A stretch of DNA of 64,000 nt from JAFGGG01 sp964634205 (GTDB taxonomy: Bacteria; Spirochaetota; Spirochaetia; SZUA-6; RPPD01). The stretch is from the NCBI GenBank assembly GCA_964634205.1, contig CAZWKE010000009.1:29276-93275 (forward strand), in the 5' to 3' direction. Under the pieces are notes generated by a model. The model saw nothing but the letters and a program-made list of their open reading frames with translations, had not been told where the DNA came from and searched no databases. A program made the position numbers and the translations under genes. The stretch's first letter is position 1. Every line of letters starts with the position of its first letter. Below, in pieces: positions 26,085 through 34,560 of this stretch.

Positions 26085-27383
26085 CTATCCGCTTAAGCCC
26101 ACCTGCAATACCGAGTCTATCGCGGCAAATTCTTTGCGCAAGGCTTCCGTGTTCTGTCGGGCAAGCGCGTCCTTGTCGGCGAGCAGCCGGCCCAGGTTTT
26201 TATCCAGTCCGCGAATAAACAGTTTTATCTGAAAATCATCGTTCATGCATTCATAAAAAAGCCGCAGGAACCCCGGTTCCCCGGTTGGGTTGTTTTCAGC
26301 GGCAGCCCGGCCCGAGGCTTTTTTTACCGCGCTTGTGACCGCGCCGCCGTTAACACTGCCGGCCGCGGCCGTGACCGCCCGGATATTGTCCTTAAGCCGC
26401 CTCAGCAGGCCGATCGCTTTTTTAAAATTATTTTCCGTATAGTTCAGCCTTTTGCGGTATTGGCCGGAAATAAGAAAGAAACGCAGATCTTCGGCCGAGT
26501 AGCCGTTATCCAGAAAATCCTGGGGGTAGGCCACGTTTCCCATGCTCTTGGACATCTTTTTTCCATTAAAGACCACATGCTCACCATGCAGCCAGTAATG
26601 GGCGAACTCCTTGCCGGATACCGCCTCCATAATGGCCCGGTTATAGTCATGGTGACGATAAAGGTTGTCGATCCCGCCGCAGCAGATGTCCGCCTCGGTT
26701 CCATGCTCCTGGTAAATCATGGCCGCGTCCTGTACGTTCCAGGCGGGTCGGCCGCGCCCGATCTTGGTATCCCAGAACACCTTGTCGCCGTCGCGGTACC
26801 CATGCCAGAGGATAAAATCCCCCAGGTTCCAGCGCAGCCCGTTGTAGGTGTCCTTACTGAAGCGTACCGTTTTTTTTGGCCACTTGCGCATATCCAGGCC
26901 GAAGAGCTCACCGAACTTCGGGTATTTCAGCGGATCAAAATAGATGTTCCCCTGGTGGCGGTAGGCCATCCCCTTGTCAAGCAGAATCCCGATCAATTCA
27001 GCGGCCTGTTCCACGCTGGTGGACGAGCGGGGGATGGAGGGGGGCAGCTTGATATGCAGTTTTTCACAGTCACGGTGGAACTGCTCCACGATCGGCCGCG
27101 TCAGTTCTTCAAGAGAAATCCCCTTTTCCGCGGCTTCCGTAATGGCCTTGTCTTCCACATCGGTGAAGTTGATCACCCGCTTTACCCGGTAACCCAGCAG
27201 CTCAAGATAACGCTGCAGGATGTCCTCATAGAGAAAGGTCCGGTAATTGCCGATGTGCGGCCGCCGGTACACCGACGGCCCGCAGGTGAATATGCGGACC
27301 AGTTCATGCTCCTTGGGCTCGAACCTCTCCTTTTTTTTTGTCAGGGTATTATAAAGTACCAATACGTTCTTCCGTTGTTCCAC
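26085..27383 (-). CDS. Cysteinyl-tRNA synthetase-like class I ligase with altered zinc site
   Basis: A 432-residue class I ligase of the CysRS family. I chose the GTG at 27381-27383, preceded by GGAGG; a TTG 69 nt upstream is less likely. The ATP motifs are intact: PHIGN (42-46) and KMSKS (276-280). Of the four zinc ligands known in E. coli CysRS (C28, C209, H234, E238), Cys34 and His244 remain. The usual WHIEC reads WNVQD (Asp219 for Cys) and HHENE reads HHDYN (Asn248 for Glu). Because zinc holds the cysteine thiolate, this may be a paralogue with another substrate or a zinc-independent CysRS. It ends before a normal-length C-terminal domain (E. coli enzyme 461 aa). Confidence 0.85.
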   Translation of the reverse strand: MEQRKNVLVLYNTLTKKKERFEPKEHELVRIFTCGPSVYRRPHIGNYRTFLYEDILQRYLELLGYRVKRVINFTDVEDKAITEAAEKGISLEELTRPIVEQFHRDCEKLHIKLPPSIPRSSTSVEQAAELIGILLDKGMAYRHQGNIYFDPLKYPKFGELFGLDMRKWPKKTVRFSKDTYNGLRWNLGDFILWHGYRDGDKVFWDTKIGRGRPAWNVQDAAMIYQEHGTEADICCGGIDNLYRHHDYNRAIMEAVSGKEFAHYWLHGEHVVFNGKKMSKSMGNVAYPQDFLDNGYSAEDLRFFLISGQYRKRLNYTENNFKKAIGLLRRLKDNIRAVTAAAGSVNGGAVTSAVKKASGRAAAENNPTGEPGFLRLFYECMNDDFQIKLFIRGLDKNLGRLLADKDALARQNTEALRKEFAAIDSVLQVGLSG

Positions 27384-27547
27384 GCGGTATCCTCCATGCG
27401 TATTTCTGTAATTCGCTGTCTTAACATAATAATTTTTTACCGCTTGTATCAACTGTAATTTTCCTAAAAATTTGAATAATTTGGTAAACGCAATGGTTTG
27501 AGAAATAAAGTTACTACAGAGATGCCGGGTTTACAAGCGGGCTGAAA

Positions 27548-29509
27548 TTACTTACTAGTACCTGTTTTTTTATTTCCCATATGTTTTTCCAGAATTTGAG
27601 CAAGATCAGCCTTACGAAACGGTTTGCCGATGCTTGCCGTAAATCCGTATTCATGAGGATTTCTAATAATTGGATCATCCGCATAGCCGCTCGTTACAAA
27701 AACAGGAATTGTGGTATTTAATTTCCTGATTTCCTTTATAATATCTTTTCCGCCCATACCGCCGGAAACAGTAAGATCTAAAATCAAGCCGGCAACGGTA
27801 CGCTTTGCTTTGTCTTCTTTAATAAAAAACTCCAGTGCTTCTTTCCCGTCATTCATGCAGACAACGGAATAACCAAATGTTTTTAGCATACCCGCAATAA
27901 TCTCTTGGATAATTTCTTCATCTTCTATGATCATTATGGTGCCGCCGCCTTTATGCGTTATTTCGGTCATATGACTCTCCTCACAAGACTCTTCCGGACA
28001 AGCAGGCAAATAGATATGAAACGTACTCCCTTGGTCTATTACGGTCTCAACCTCAATTGTACCGCCGTGACGATTGATAATTGAGTAACAAATAGCAAGA
28101 CCAAGTCCATGGCCTTTTTCTCTGATTGTATAAAAAGGATCAAAGATATACGGTAACATTTTCTTTGTGATTCCAATGCCGCTATCTTTGATGGATAATT
28201 TAACATAGTTTCCCTTTGACAGTATATGATGTTCATTCTCGTTAAAAGAAATATTCCTGGCCGATATTTCAAGAGTACCGCCTTGCGGCATGGCATGCTG
28301 CGCATTGATGACAATATTACTGATTACCTGAGCAATCTGATTTTTATCGATATTACACACCCAGAGCACTTCAGGTATATCGAATTGACATGAGACTTTT
28401 GATCCGCTGAGCGCAAACTGCGCGGTTTCCTGTATAAACCGGATTACCGGTGTTATTTCTTGTACCGGGTAACCGCCCTTGGCAAATGTAAGCAACTGCC
28501 TGGTAAGATCGCGTGCTCTCTCTATTGTACTCATTGCTTTAGCAAGATACTGAGCAACGTTACTGTTTGTGGATTCCCCGCCTGCCAAATCAATATAACC
28601 GAAAATACCGCCCATCAGGTTATTAAAATCATGGGCAATACCTCCGGCCAGCAGACCAAGCGATTCAAGTTTTTGATTCCTTTGCGCGCTTTCAAGCAGG
28701 CTTCGCCTTTCAGTAATATCCCGAAAGACAATAACCACACCAATAATCTCATGAGCGTTGTTTCTGATAGGCGCGGCGCTGTCTGTTATAATCCGCTCTC
28801 TACCGCCTTTTGAAACAATAACCGCATGATTTTCAAGCTCGATAATCTTTCCGGTTGAGAGTACCTTTTCAACCGGATTTTCATGCGGTTCACGGGTATT
28901 CTCATTTATGAGAGTAAACACCGAGGTAAGGGGTCTACCCAGAGCTTCCTCCTGAGTATATCCGCAAAGTTTTTCCGCGATTATATTCATGATCTCAATA
29001 TTTCCATTCGTATCGGTCGCGATTACCCCATCACCAATACTGCGCAGGGTAACAGCCAGCCGTTCTCTTTCAGCGGCAATTATATTCATACTACGTTTTC
29101 TTTCGGTAATGTCCCTGATATTACACTGGATTACTTTATGATGGTTCTCCTGATATACATTACTCACAAACTCAACATCAATCGTGTGTCCGTCAACAGT
29201 TTCCAATGGCAGGTTCTCATAGCGGATATACTTGTTATCCTGCAGCTCCCGGAAATTATCCTTGCTGCTAATGACATCCTTTAAGAATCCAATATCCCAG
29301 ACTTGCTTGTTAATAAGCTGATTAAACGAGTAACCCAGTAACCTAATCAGGAAAGGATTGACATCGACGATCTTTCCGTTCTCTGCGTCAAGAATGAGAA
29401 TTCCATCCTTGGCTGTTTCAAAAAGCCGCCGGTACCGGAGCTCCGAAGCTCGTAATGCTTCTTGTAATCCTTTCAGATTATTCGAATAGGAAGATTCTTC
29501 TTGCTTCAT
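27548..29509 (-). CDS. PAS-PAS hybrid histidine kinase with C-terminal receiver
   Basis: A 653-residue soluble hybrid kinase. There are two PAS domains (about 20-135 and 150-265, each ending in a DITER(K/R) linker). A HisKA domain has His293 in LAGGIAHDFNN, and the HATPase has KDSGIGITKKM and GHGLGLAI. A linker precedes a complete receiver (525-645; Asp578 in LILDLT, SGYADD, Lys in IGKPF). No membrane helix. This layout is typical of kinases feeding a separate phosphotransfer protein or acting alone. No partner gene is adjacent. A strong promoter lies 30-60 bp upstream. Confidence 0.93.
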   Translation of the reverse strand: MKQEESSYSNNLKGLQEALRASELRYRRLFETAKDGILILDAENGKIVDVNPFLIRLLGYSFNQLINKQVWDIGFLKDVISSKDNFRELQDNKYIRYENLPLETVDGHTIDVEFVSNVYQENHHKVIQCNIRDITERKRSMNIIAAERERLAVTLRSIGDGVIATDTNGNIEIMNIIAEKLCGYTQEEALGRPLTSVFTLINENTREPHENPVEKVLSTGKIIELENHAVIVSKGGRERIITDSAAPIRNNAHEIIGVVIVFRDITERRSLLESAQRNQKLESLGLLAGGIAHDFNNLMGGIFGYIDLAGGESTNSNVAQYLAKAMSTIERARDLTRQLLTFAKGGYPVQEITPVIRFIQETAQFALSGSKVSCQFDIPEVLWVCNIDKNQIAQVISNIVINAQHAMPQGGTLEISARNISFNENEHHILSKGNYVKLSIKDSGIGITKKMLPYIFDPFYTIREKGHGLGLAICYSIINRHGGTIEVETVIDQGSTFHIYLPACPEESCEESHMTEITHKGGGTIMIIEDEEIIQEIIAGMLKTFGYSVVCMNDGKEALEFFIKEDKAKRTVAGLILDLTVSGGMGGKDIIKEIRKLNTTIPVFVTSGYADDPIIRNPHEYGFTASIGKPFRKADLAQILEKHMGNKKTGTSK

Positions 29510-29540
29510 TTTCGTCTACATATTTTAAAATTACTCTTAT

Positions 29541-29569
29541 AGTATAATTCAATCAAACGGTAAAATCAA
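29541..29569 (-). promoter_or_regulatory. Sigma-70 promoter of the hybrid kinase
   Basis: On the minus strand TTGATT (29564-29569) and TATACT (29541-29546) are separated by 17 bp, 31 bp upstream of the kinase ATG. Confidence 0.7.
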
Positions 29570-29585
29570 AATTTTTATATGGTTC

Positions 29586-29996
29586 TTACGCGTTTTGCGT
29601 TCCTTCCCGGGTGGCCTTTACGTTTTCAGGTCGGCCATACCGGAATAAGCGGTTTACCGCCGCGGGCACTGCGGCCATGGAAAGGGGGGTAAAGCCCACG
29701 GAATCCTCCATTATGTTTATATCGGCCCCGGCCTCCGCCAAAGCGCGCACAATATCCTGATTGCCTAATCCGGCCGCGGAAATAATCAGCGGCATATCCG
29801 CTTCGTCCCGGCAGTTTGCGTCCGCTCCGTCCCCGATAAGCCGGGTCACCTCGGCGGCATTTCCCTTTTCCACGGCAGCGGCGAGCAGCGTGTTCAATTC
29901 TTTCTGAGTTTTTTTTACACCGCAGCCGGGCAGCAGCATTCCCACAAGGCACAGGCAGAAAAAAACCCGGATTATACGGGATTCCTTTATATCCAT
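29586..29996 (-). pseudogene. Truncated ankyrin lipoprotein (duplicate copy)
   Basis: The first 108 residues match the full ankyrin lipoprotein at 31054-31872 almost exactly (same signal peptide, lipobox LLPGC and first two ankyrin repeats). The frame then leaves homology at 29671 and ends after 28 unrelated residues (NRLFRYGRPENVKATREG). Two or more repeats and the C-terminus are missing, so it is the broken downstream edge of a tandem duplication. It still has its promoter region and ribosome site and may be expressed as a short lipoprotein. Confidence 0.85.
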
Positions 29997-30252
29997 ACTG
30001 CTCCTCCAAAAAACATTGCAAATATGCTAAATTGTTAGCATGAAGGGACGGTTTTGTCAAGGAATTTTTTACCGGGACAGAATTTCGGAATGATGCCTAA
30101 TCGATACTTTCACACCACTGAAATAATTCTGTTTTTATAATGTCCAGGTCCCCGCCGATCAGCAGCCAATGAACGCTGTGCTCCAAAAAAACAAGCCGCT
30201 TATTTTCTCCCGGTGGAAACTTATTATGGAAGTAATTATTAACGAGATCTTT
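29671..30252. repeat. Direct repeat copy A (582 bp)
   Basis: It matches 31547-32128 with a constant offset of 1876 bp and only a handful of substitutions, with no indels seen. It contains the 3' end of the alpha/beta hydrolase gene, the intergenic operator/promoter region and the 5' part of the ankyrin lipoprotein gene. Homology stops abruptly at both ends. Confidence 0.95.
30024..30041. promoter_or_regulatory. Perfect inverted repeat, likely operator (copy A)
   Basis: ATGCTAA-ATTG-TTAGCAT is a 7-bp perfect dyad 28 bp upstream of the truncated ankyrin gene. It overlaps the expected -10 position of a minus-strand promoter whose TTGACA lies at 30055-30060. The position fits repressor binding, though a short RNA hairpin is also possible. 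Confidence 0.5.
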
Positions 30253-30945
30253 GTCAGTATAGTAATCCTTTGTTGAATTGAAAATGAGTAAGGGAAGGTC
30301 CACGGTATTCAGGTTCTCCTGCATATATCGCAAAAACCGGTAAATACTGAAAAGATACCTGATCGAACCGAATCGATAAATGTAGGGGTCATTCAATAAA
30401 AGGTCCTGAAACTCCGGCACATCGGTCAACCGGCGTAATGAACGCTTGTTTTTGATTTTCAGCCACGGCGCCAAGAATCTTAATAGATACAGCAGAAACA
30501 CCCCTGTCCTTCGCTTGAACCTGTCGACCTCATAGATACCGGGCATGAAAATCAACCCCTTACACTCGATTTTTTCCTTTATGACGTGCGGCGTAAAGAA
30601 AGCCACAAGCGAGCCCAGGCTTTCACCGATGATAAAGAGCTTTTTTATTCCGGCCTTCAAAACTACCCGGTCGATAAAATATTCGATCAGGGGCGGAAGG
30701 ACCTTGAACAGGTCTACATCGCACCTGGGGCCGGAAGATCGGCCGTGGCCGGGATAATCAAAGGAGAAGAAGGTATACCGGTCAATAAGCGTATCATCAA
30801 TAAGGTGTTCCAGATACTTGCTGTGGACACCGCGCCCGTGCAGGAATAAGAAGCCCCTGTCCGTGCGTTTTTTCTTTGCCCGGTAGATGCGGTACCCTAT
30901 TGTATAATCCTTGAATTGCAGGTATTCCTCTATTGTTGCCGCCAT
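30097..30945 (-). CDS. Alpha/beta hydrolase (lysophospholipase-like)
   Basis: A 282-residue cytoplasmic serine hydrolase. GFLFLHGRGVHSKY is the oxyanion loop, FSFDYPGHGRSSGPR the conserved strand, and Ser109 in IIGESLGS the nucleophile. The acid is in FNSTKDYYTDKDL and the base is His in EHSVHWLL, so the triad is complete. Between them lies a basic helical cap. It is distinct from the secreted hydrolase at 10211. Its last 52 codons lie in the duplicated block and recur in the chimeric frame at 31973-32215. It is followed 100 bp downstream by the truncated ankyrin lipoprotein. Confidence 0.88.
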   Translation of the reverse strand: MAATIEEYLQFKDYTIGYRIYRAKKKRTDRGFLFLHGRGVHSKYLEHLIDDTLIDRYTFFSFDYPGHGRSSGPRCDVDLFKVLPPLIEYFIDRVVLKAGIKKLFIIGESLGSLVAFFTPHVIKEKIECKGLIFMPGIYEVDRFKRRTGVFLLYLLRFLAPWLKIKNKRSLRRLTDVPEFQDLLLNDPYIYRFGSIRYLFSIYRFLRYMQENLNTVDLPLLIFNSTKDYYTDKDLVNNYFHNKFPPGENKRLVFLEHSVHWLLIGGDLDIIKTELFQWCESID

Positions 30946-31053
30946 CTCTCATTTCGCTTTCTAAGATTTTTTCCCGCCGTGATTATAGTACACAGGGATG
31001 GACGGAACAAGGGGTAATAATCTCAAATTTGGACTGTAAGAATAACTGCAGTA

Positions 31054-31872
31054 CTATTTACTGTTTACCGTATCACCCGGAAGCGCGCCTGCCTGCAATA
31101 AGATCTTTTCCGCTTCAGGAAATCCCTGCGCCCTGGCGTGATCAAGTGCGGTCCAATCATTATATCCCTTAAGATTAAGATTGCATCCGGTCTTGATGAG
31201 GACTTGCAGCGCATTAATATTACCGCGATGCGCGGCCCAATTAACGGCCGGGTCCCCATACCCGTCCCGGTGATTCACATCCACTCCTACGTCTAAAATA
31301 GTCCTGATAGTTTCCGGGTTGTCGCTTATGACCGCGGCAATGAGCACGGATGTATCGGTCGCCTGCTGATAAAGGCGTTTGTAGATGTAATCGGGATCAG
31401 CGCCCAGGGATAGAAGGGTTTTTACAAGCTCCGTTTGCCCGTTTTCCGCGGCCGTAAACAATGCGGGCACATACCGGTTATCCTGAAGCTTCGGGTCCCC
31501 GCCCAGTTTACCGATCAGCTTCACCATATCGACATCGTTCACATACGCGGCCATGGAAAGGGGGGTAAAGCCCGTGGACTCCTCCATTGTGTTTATATCG
31601 GCCCCGGCCTCCGCCAAAGCACGTACAATATCCTGATTGCCTAATCCGGCAGCGGAAATAATCAGCGGCATATCCGCTTCGTCCCGGCAGTTTGCGTCCG
31701 CTCCGTCCCCGATAAGCCGGGTCACCTCGGCGGCATTTCCCTTTTCCACGGCAGCGGCGAGCAGCGTGTTCAATTCTTTCTGAGTTTTTTTTACACCGCA
31801 GCCGGGCAGCAGCATTCCCACAAGGCACAGGCAGAAAAAAACCCGGATTATACGGGATTCCTTTATATCCAT
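31054..31872 (-). CDS. Ankyrin-repeat lipoprotein (full copy)
   Basis: A 272-residue lipoprotein with signal RVFFCLCLVGMLLPGC and about six ankyrin repeats. Examples are NTLLAAAVEKGNAAEVTRLI, MPLIISAAGLGNQDIVRALA, TPLSMAAYVNDVDMVKLI and NWAAHRGNINALQVLIKTG. The last repeat (WTALDHARAQGFPEAEKILLQ) caps the solenoid. It is probably anchored in the periplasm or outer membrane as a protein-binding module; partner unknown. It begins behind TGGAGGAGCAGT. The upstream gene in the same orientation is only a hydrolase fragment, so in the ancestral order hydrolase and ankyrin lipoprotein were neighbours. Confidence 0.9.
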   Translation of the reverse strand: MDIKESRIIRVFFCLCLVGMLLPGCGVKKTQKELNTLLAAAVEKGNAAEVTRLIGDGADANCRDEADMPLIISAAGLGNQDIVRALAEAGADINTMEESTGFTPLSMAAYVNDVDMVKLIGKLGGDPKLQDNRYVPALFTAAENGQTELVKTLLSLGADPDYIYKRLYQQATDTSVLIAAVISDNPETIRTILDVGVDVNHRDGYGDPAVNWAAHRGNINALQVLIKTGCNLNLKGYNDWTALDHARAQGFPEAEKILLQAGALPGDTVNSK

Positions 31873-32128
31873 ACTGCTCCTCCAAAAAACATTGCAAATA
31901 TGCTAAATTGTTAGCATGAAGGGACGGTTTTGTCAAGGAATTTTTTACCGGGACAGAATTTCGGAATGATGCCTAATCGATACTTTCACACCACTGAAAT
32001 AATTCTGTTTTTATAATGTCCAGGTCCCCGCCGATCAGCAGCCAATGAACGCTGTGCTCCAAAAAAACAAGCCGCTTATTTTCTCCCGGTGGAAACTTAT
32101 TATGGAAGTAATTATTAACGAGATCTTT
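31547..32128. repeat. Direct repeat copy B (582 bp)
   Basis: Second copy of the block at 29671-30252. Differences are scattered single bases (for example CACGGAAT versus CGTGGACT near the left end). This copy holds the continuous 5' part of the intact ankyrin gene, whereas copy A holds the continuous 3' part of the intact hydrolase gene. Confidence 0.95.
31900..31917. promoter_or_regulatory. Perfect inverted repeat, likely operator (copy B)
   Basis: Identical ATGCTAA-ATTG-TTAGCAT dyad upstream of the intact ankyrin lipoprotein gene. A minus-strand TTGACA lies 14 bp further upstream at 31931-31936, and TAACAA, a poor -10, sits 17 bp from it inside the dyad. Confidence 0.5.
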
Positions 32129-32215
32129 ACTCTCGCGGAAAAGTAAAAAAAGCATTATCAATCCGGCCAGGGTTACAACAATAATAAACAAGTTTAAGGA
32201 CCTGTTGAAAATCAA
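31973..32215 (-). pseudogene. Chimeric frame: membrane anchor joined to hydrolase tail
   Basis: An 80-residue frame. Residues 1-30 are a hydrophobic helix (LFIIVVTLAGLIMLFLLF) unrelated to the hydrolase; residues 31-80 equal the last 50 residues of the alpha/beta hydrolase at 30097-30945, including the catalytic His. The joint falls at the repeat edge (32128/32129). It is best seen as a rearrangement product: the upstream end of the duplicated unit landed behind the start of another membrane-protein gene. Confidence 0.8.
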
Positions 32216-32567
32216 AATGGTTTCAGAGGATCACCCGGTTTCCAGCTTAAGCGGCGGCAATCAGCAGAAGGTGGTGCTGTCACGCTGGCTTGCCACCGAT
32301 CCCAAACTGTTGATACTCGACGAGCCCACACACGGTATCGATGTGGGCACCAAGGCGGAAATCTACAAACTGATGCACAAGCTGACCGCCGAGGGCATCA
32401 GCATTCTTCTGATCTCTTCCGAACTCCCCGAAATCATCTTAATGTCCGACCGCGTGGTTGTTCTGCATGAAGGCAGGGTAACCGGCATTTTAAACCGGGA
32501 TGAACTTTCCGAAAATAAAATCATGACCTATGCCACCAATGGCGTAATGGCGGAAGATCCGGTATAA
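32205..32567 (+). pseudogene. Sugar ABC transporter ATPase, C-terminal fragment
   Basis: The 120 residues match the last quarter of RbsA/MglA/XylG-type double ATPases: signature SSLSGGNQQKVVLSRWL, Walker B LLILDEPTHGIDVGTKAE, then ISILLISSELPEI and LHEGRVTG. Walker A and the whole first ATPase are missing. The frame starts at a TTG without a ribosome site, directly at the rearrangement edge. It is a remnant of a sugar import operon, not a working ATPase. A good terminator follows it. Confidence 0.9.
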
Positions 32568-32612
32568 CCACGAACTAAAAAACGGTAACAGGTATGTCCT
32601 GTGAGTCGTTTC

Positions 32613-32666
32613 AGACCTCCATGGCCCCGTATCGCCGGGGAAACGGGCCGGGAGGTCTTTTTTTTT
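32613..32666 (+). terminator. Rho-independent terminator after the ABC fragment
   Basis: AGACCTCC pairs with GGAGGTCT around a GC-rich inner hairpin (GGCCCCG...CGGGGAAACGGGCC), followed by nine T. It would protect the MFS gene 40 bp downstream from read-through. Confidence 0.85.
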
Positions 32667-32706
32667 ATGAAAAAATAAGTATCTTATACATGGGGAGAGA
32701 AAAAAC

Positions 32707-34092
32707 TTGAAAAATAAAAACAACATAACTCTGATCATTCTTTTCGTCGGCGTGCTGATGGGAGCGCTGGATATCGCCATTATCGGGCCTGCGCTTCCCG
32801 CCATCGAAACAGGACTGGGGATGCCGGCGCGCGCCGGCTCATGGGTTTTCACAATCTTTGTGCTGTTCAATTTGCTGGGCATACCGCTGATGAGTAAACT
32901 CAGTGACCGCTTTGGGCGCCGGAGCATCTATGTTGCGGACCTTTTGTTGTTCGGGACGGGTTCGTTATTGGTAGCGCTCTCTCGCTATATCGTCATCCCC
33001 GGCGTAACACTTGGAGGACTAGATTCCCGGATCATCATGCTGCTGTTGGGCCGCGGTATTCAGGGGTTCGGCGCGGGCGGCATATTTCCCGTGGCGTCAG
33101 CGGTGATCGGCGATGTCTTTCCCAAGGAGAAACAGGGCGGCGCCCTGGGGCTGATCGGCGCGGTATTCGGACTGGCATTCATTATCGGCCCCATACTGGG
33201 CGGAGTACTGCTCACGGTGGGCTGGCAATGGCTGTTCCTGATAAATCCACCGATCGTCCTGGTCCTTATACTTTTTGCGCCGCGTTACCTGCCGGGGAAA
33301 ACAAAAAAAGCAAACGGCGCCTTCGACCGGGCAGGGCTGCTTAGTTTGTTCATACTGTTGGGAGCACTGACCGTCGGCATCAACCAGATAGACACCAAAA
33401 ATTTTATCGCCAGTGCATTATCACTGAATGTATGGCCGTTTTTCATTATCGCGGCGGCGGCCGTTCCCCTCTTCCTGTTTTTTGAAAAACGCGCGTCGGA
33501 CCCGGTGATCAATACAAAACTCTACCGAAATCGCCGCTTGATCCTGGCCAACATACTGACCATCGGGGCGGGGTTCGCCGAATCTTCCCTGGTATTTCTG
33601 CCGTTGTTGGCCACCGTGGTGTTCGGTTATTCGGAAAGCGCGGCCAGCTATACCATAATCCCGATGGTACTGGCCCTGGCCGTAGGCGCACCCCTGTTCG
33701 GACGCTTACTGGATAAAATCGGTCCCCGCAAAGTGATTCTGACGGGAACACTCCTGCTCAGTACCGGTATGGCGGTAACGGGCATATTTCTTGGCTCGCC
33801 GGCTTGGTATTATATCGCGACGATCATTATCGGCTTCGGTCTCTCCAGTCTGCTGGGCGCCCCCCTGCGCTACATCGTACTGACGGAGGCACCGCCTGAT
33901 TTCCGTGCTTCCCTGCAGGGCGGACTGTCCATTTTTACGGGCATCGGTCAATTGACGGGCGGGGCGGTTGTCGGTACGGTGATCGCGGGAGGACAAAACA
34001 TGCCGGAAGCCTTTCGCGCCGCCTATTTTACGGTGGCTGGGGTGGCGGTACTTTTGTTTATACTGGCCGCTTTTTTAAAGAAAAGAAAATAA
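32707..34092 (+). CDS. MFS drug-export-type transporter
   Basis: A 461-residue inner-membrane transporter with about 14 hydrophobic segments, as in the DHA2 branch of the major facilitator family. Motifs are LMGALDIAIIGPALPAI in the first helix (motif D1-like), SDRFGRRSIYVADLLLFG (motif A) and GAVFGLAFIIGPILGG (antiporter motif C). Likely function is proton-coupled export of drugs or metabolites. The start is a TTG 7 nt after GGGGAGAG. GC content is higher than in the debris upstream. No regulator is adjacent on the left; the right neighbour is lost in the sequence gap. Confidence 0.9.
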   Translation: MKNKNNITLIILFVGVLMGALDIAIIGPALPAIETGLGMPARAGSWVFTIFVLFNLLGIPLMSKLSDRFGRRSIYVADLLLFGTGSLLVALSRYIVIPGVTLGGLDSRIIMLLLGRGIQGFGAGGIFPVASAVIGDVFPKEKQGGALGLIGAVFGLAFIIGPILGGVLLTVGWQWLFLINPPIVLVLILFAPRYLPGKTKKANGAFDRAGLLSLFILLGALTVGINQIDTKNFIASALSLNVWPFFIIAAAAVPLFLFFEKRASDPVINTKLYRNRRLILANILTIGAGFAESSLVFLPLLATVVFGYSESAASYTIIPMVLALAVGAPLFGRLLDKIGPRKVILTGTLLLSTGMAVTGIFLGSPAWYYIATIIIGFGLSSLLGAPLRYIVLTEAPPDFRASLQGGLSIFTGIGQLTGGAVVGTVIAGGQNMPEAFRAAYFTVAGVAVLLFILAAFLKKRK

Positions 34093-34278
34093 ACCGGCGG
34101 AGGTCTCCGTAGCAAACGCGTCGATTTTTTTGAATTTCAATTTTTTCATCACTCAAATATATTATTCACTCGTATGCGGGGATGTCACGCTGGTTGCCGG
34201 GTGATTGAATATGCCATATGCGTATTGTGGGTGCCTCACTACGCTGTACCGGCTTACCCCCTATACCGCGTTTCCGCC

Positions 34279-34378
34279 NNNNNNNNNNNNNNNNNNNNNN
34301 NNNNNNNNNNNNNNNNNNNNNNNNNNNNNNNNNNNNNNNNNNNNNNNNNNNNNNNNNNNNNNNNNNNNNNNNNNNNNN
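34279..34378. other. Assembly gap (100 N)
   Basis: Exactly 100 undetermined bases, the usual placeholder for a scaffold join of unknown true length. Adjacency of the MFS gene and the aldo/keto reductase is therefore not proven. The 186 bp between the MFS stop and the gap hold no recognisable gene. Confidence 0.98.
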
Positions 34379-34413
34379 CCGCCCCACCGCCGAACAATAT
34401 ACGTTCCTTCCCT

Positions 34414-34557
34414 TCATCCCGGAAAACCTGAATCGATCTCACCGGGTTTGATGCCCAGATTATCGGCAATGGCCTGTGTTTCCGGGGAAACCTGCTTTTT
34501 AAAGGGGACGGGAGACATGATAAAAACCGCGTCTTCACTGGTTAATCGATTTTCCAC
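34414..34557 (-). CDS. Short hypothetical frame after the aldo/keto reductase
   Basis: A 47-codon frame from a GTG 3 bp after the reductase stop codon, reading VENRLTSEDAVFIMSPVPFK and ending EIDSGFPG. It has coding-like composition but no clear ribosome site and no family I recognise. It may be the start of a gene disrupted near the assembly gap, or non-coding. Confidence 0.3.
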   Translation of the reverse strand: MENRLTSEDAVFIMSPVPFKKQVSPETQAIADNLGIKPGEIDSGFPG

Positions 34558-34560
34558 CGT

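Noticed and set aside
27384..27547. T-box or other leader upstream of the CysRS-like gene
   Set aside because: No specifier loop, T-box core or terminator/antiterminator pair could be found in the 164-bp region.
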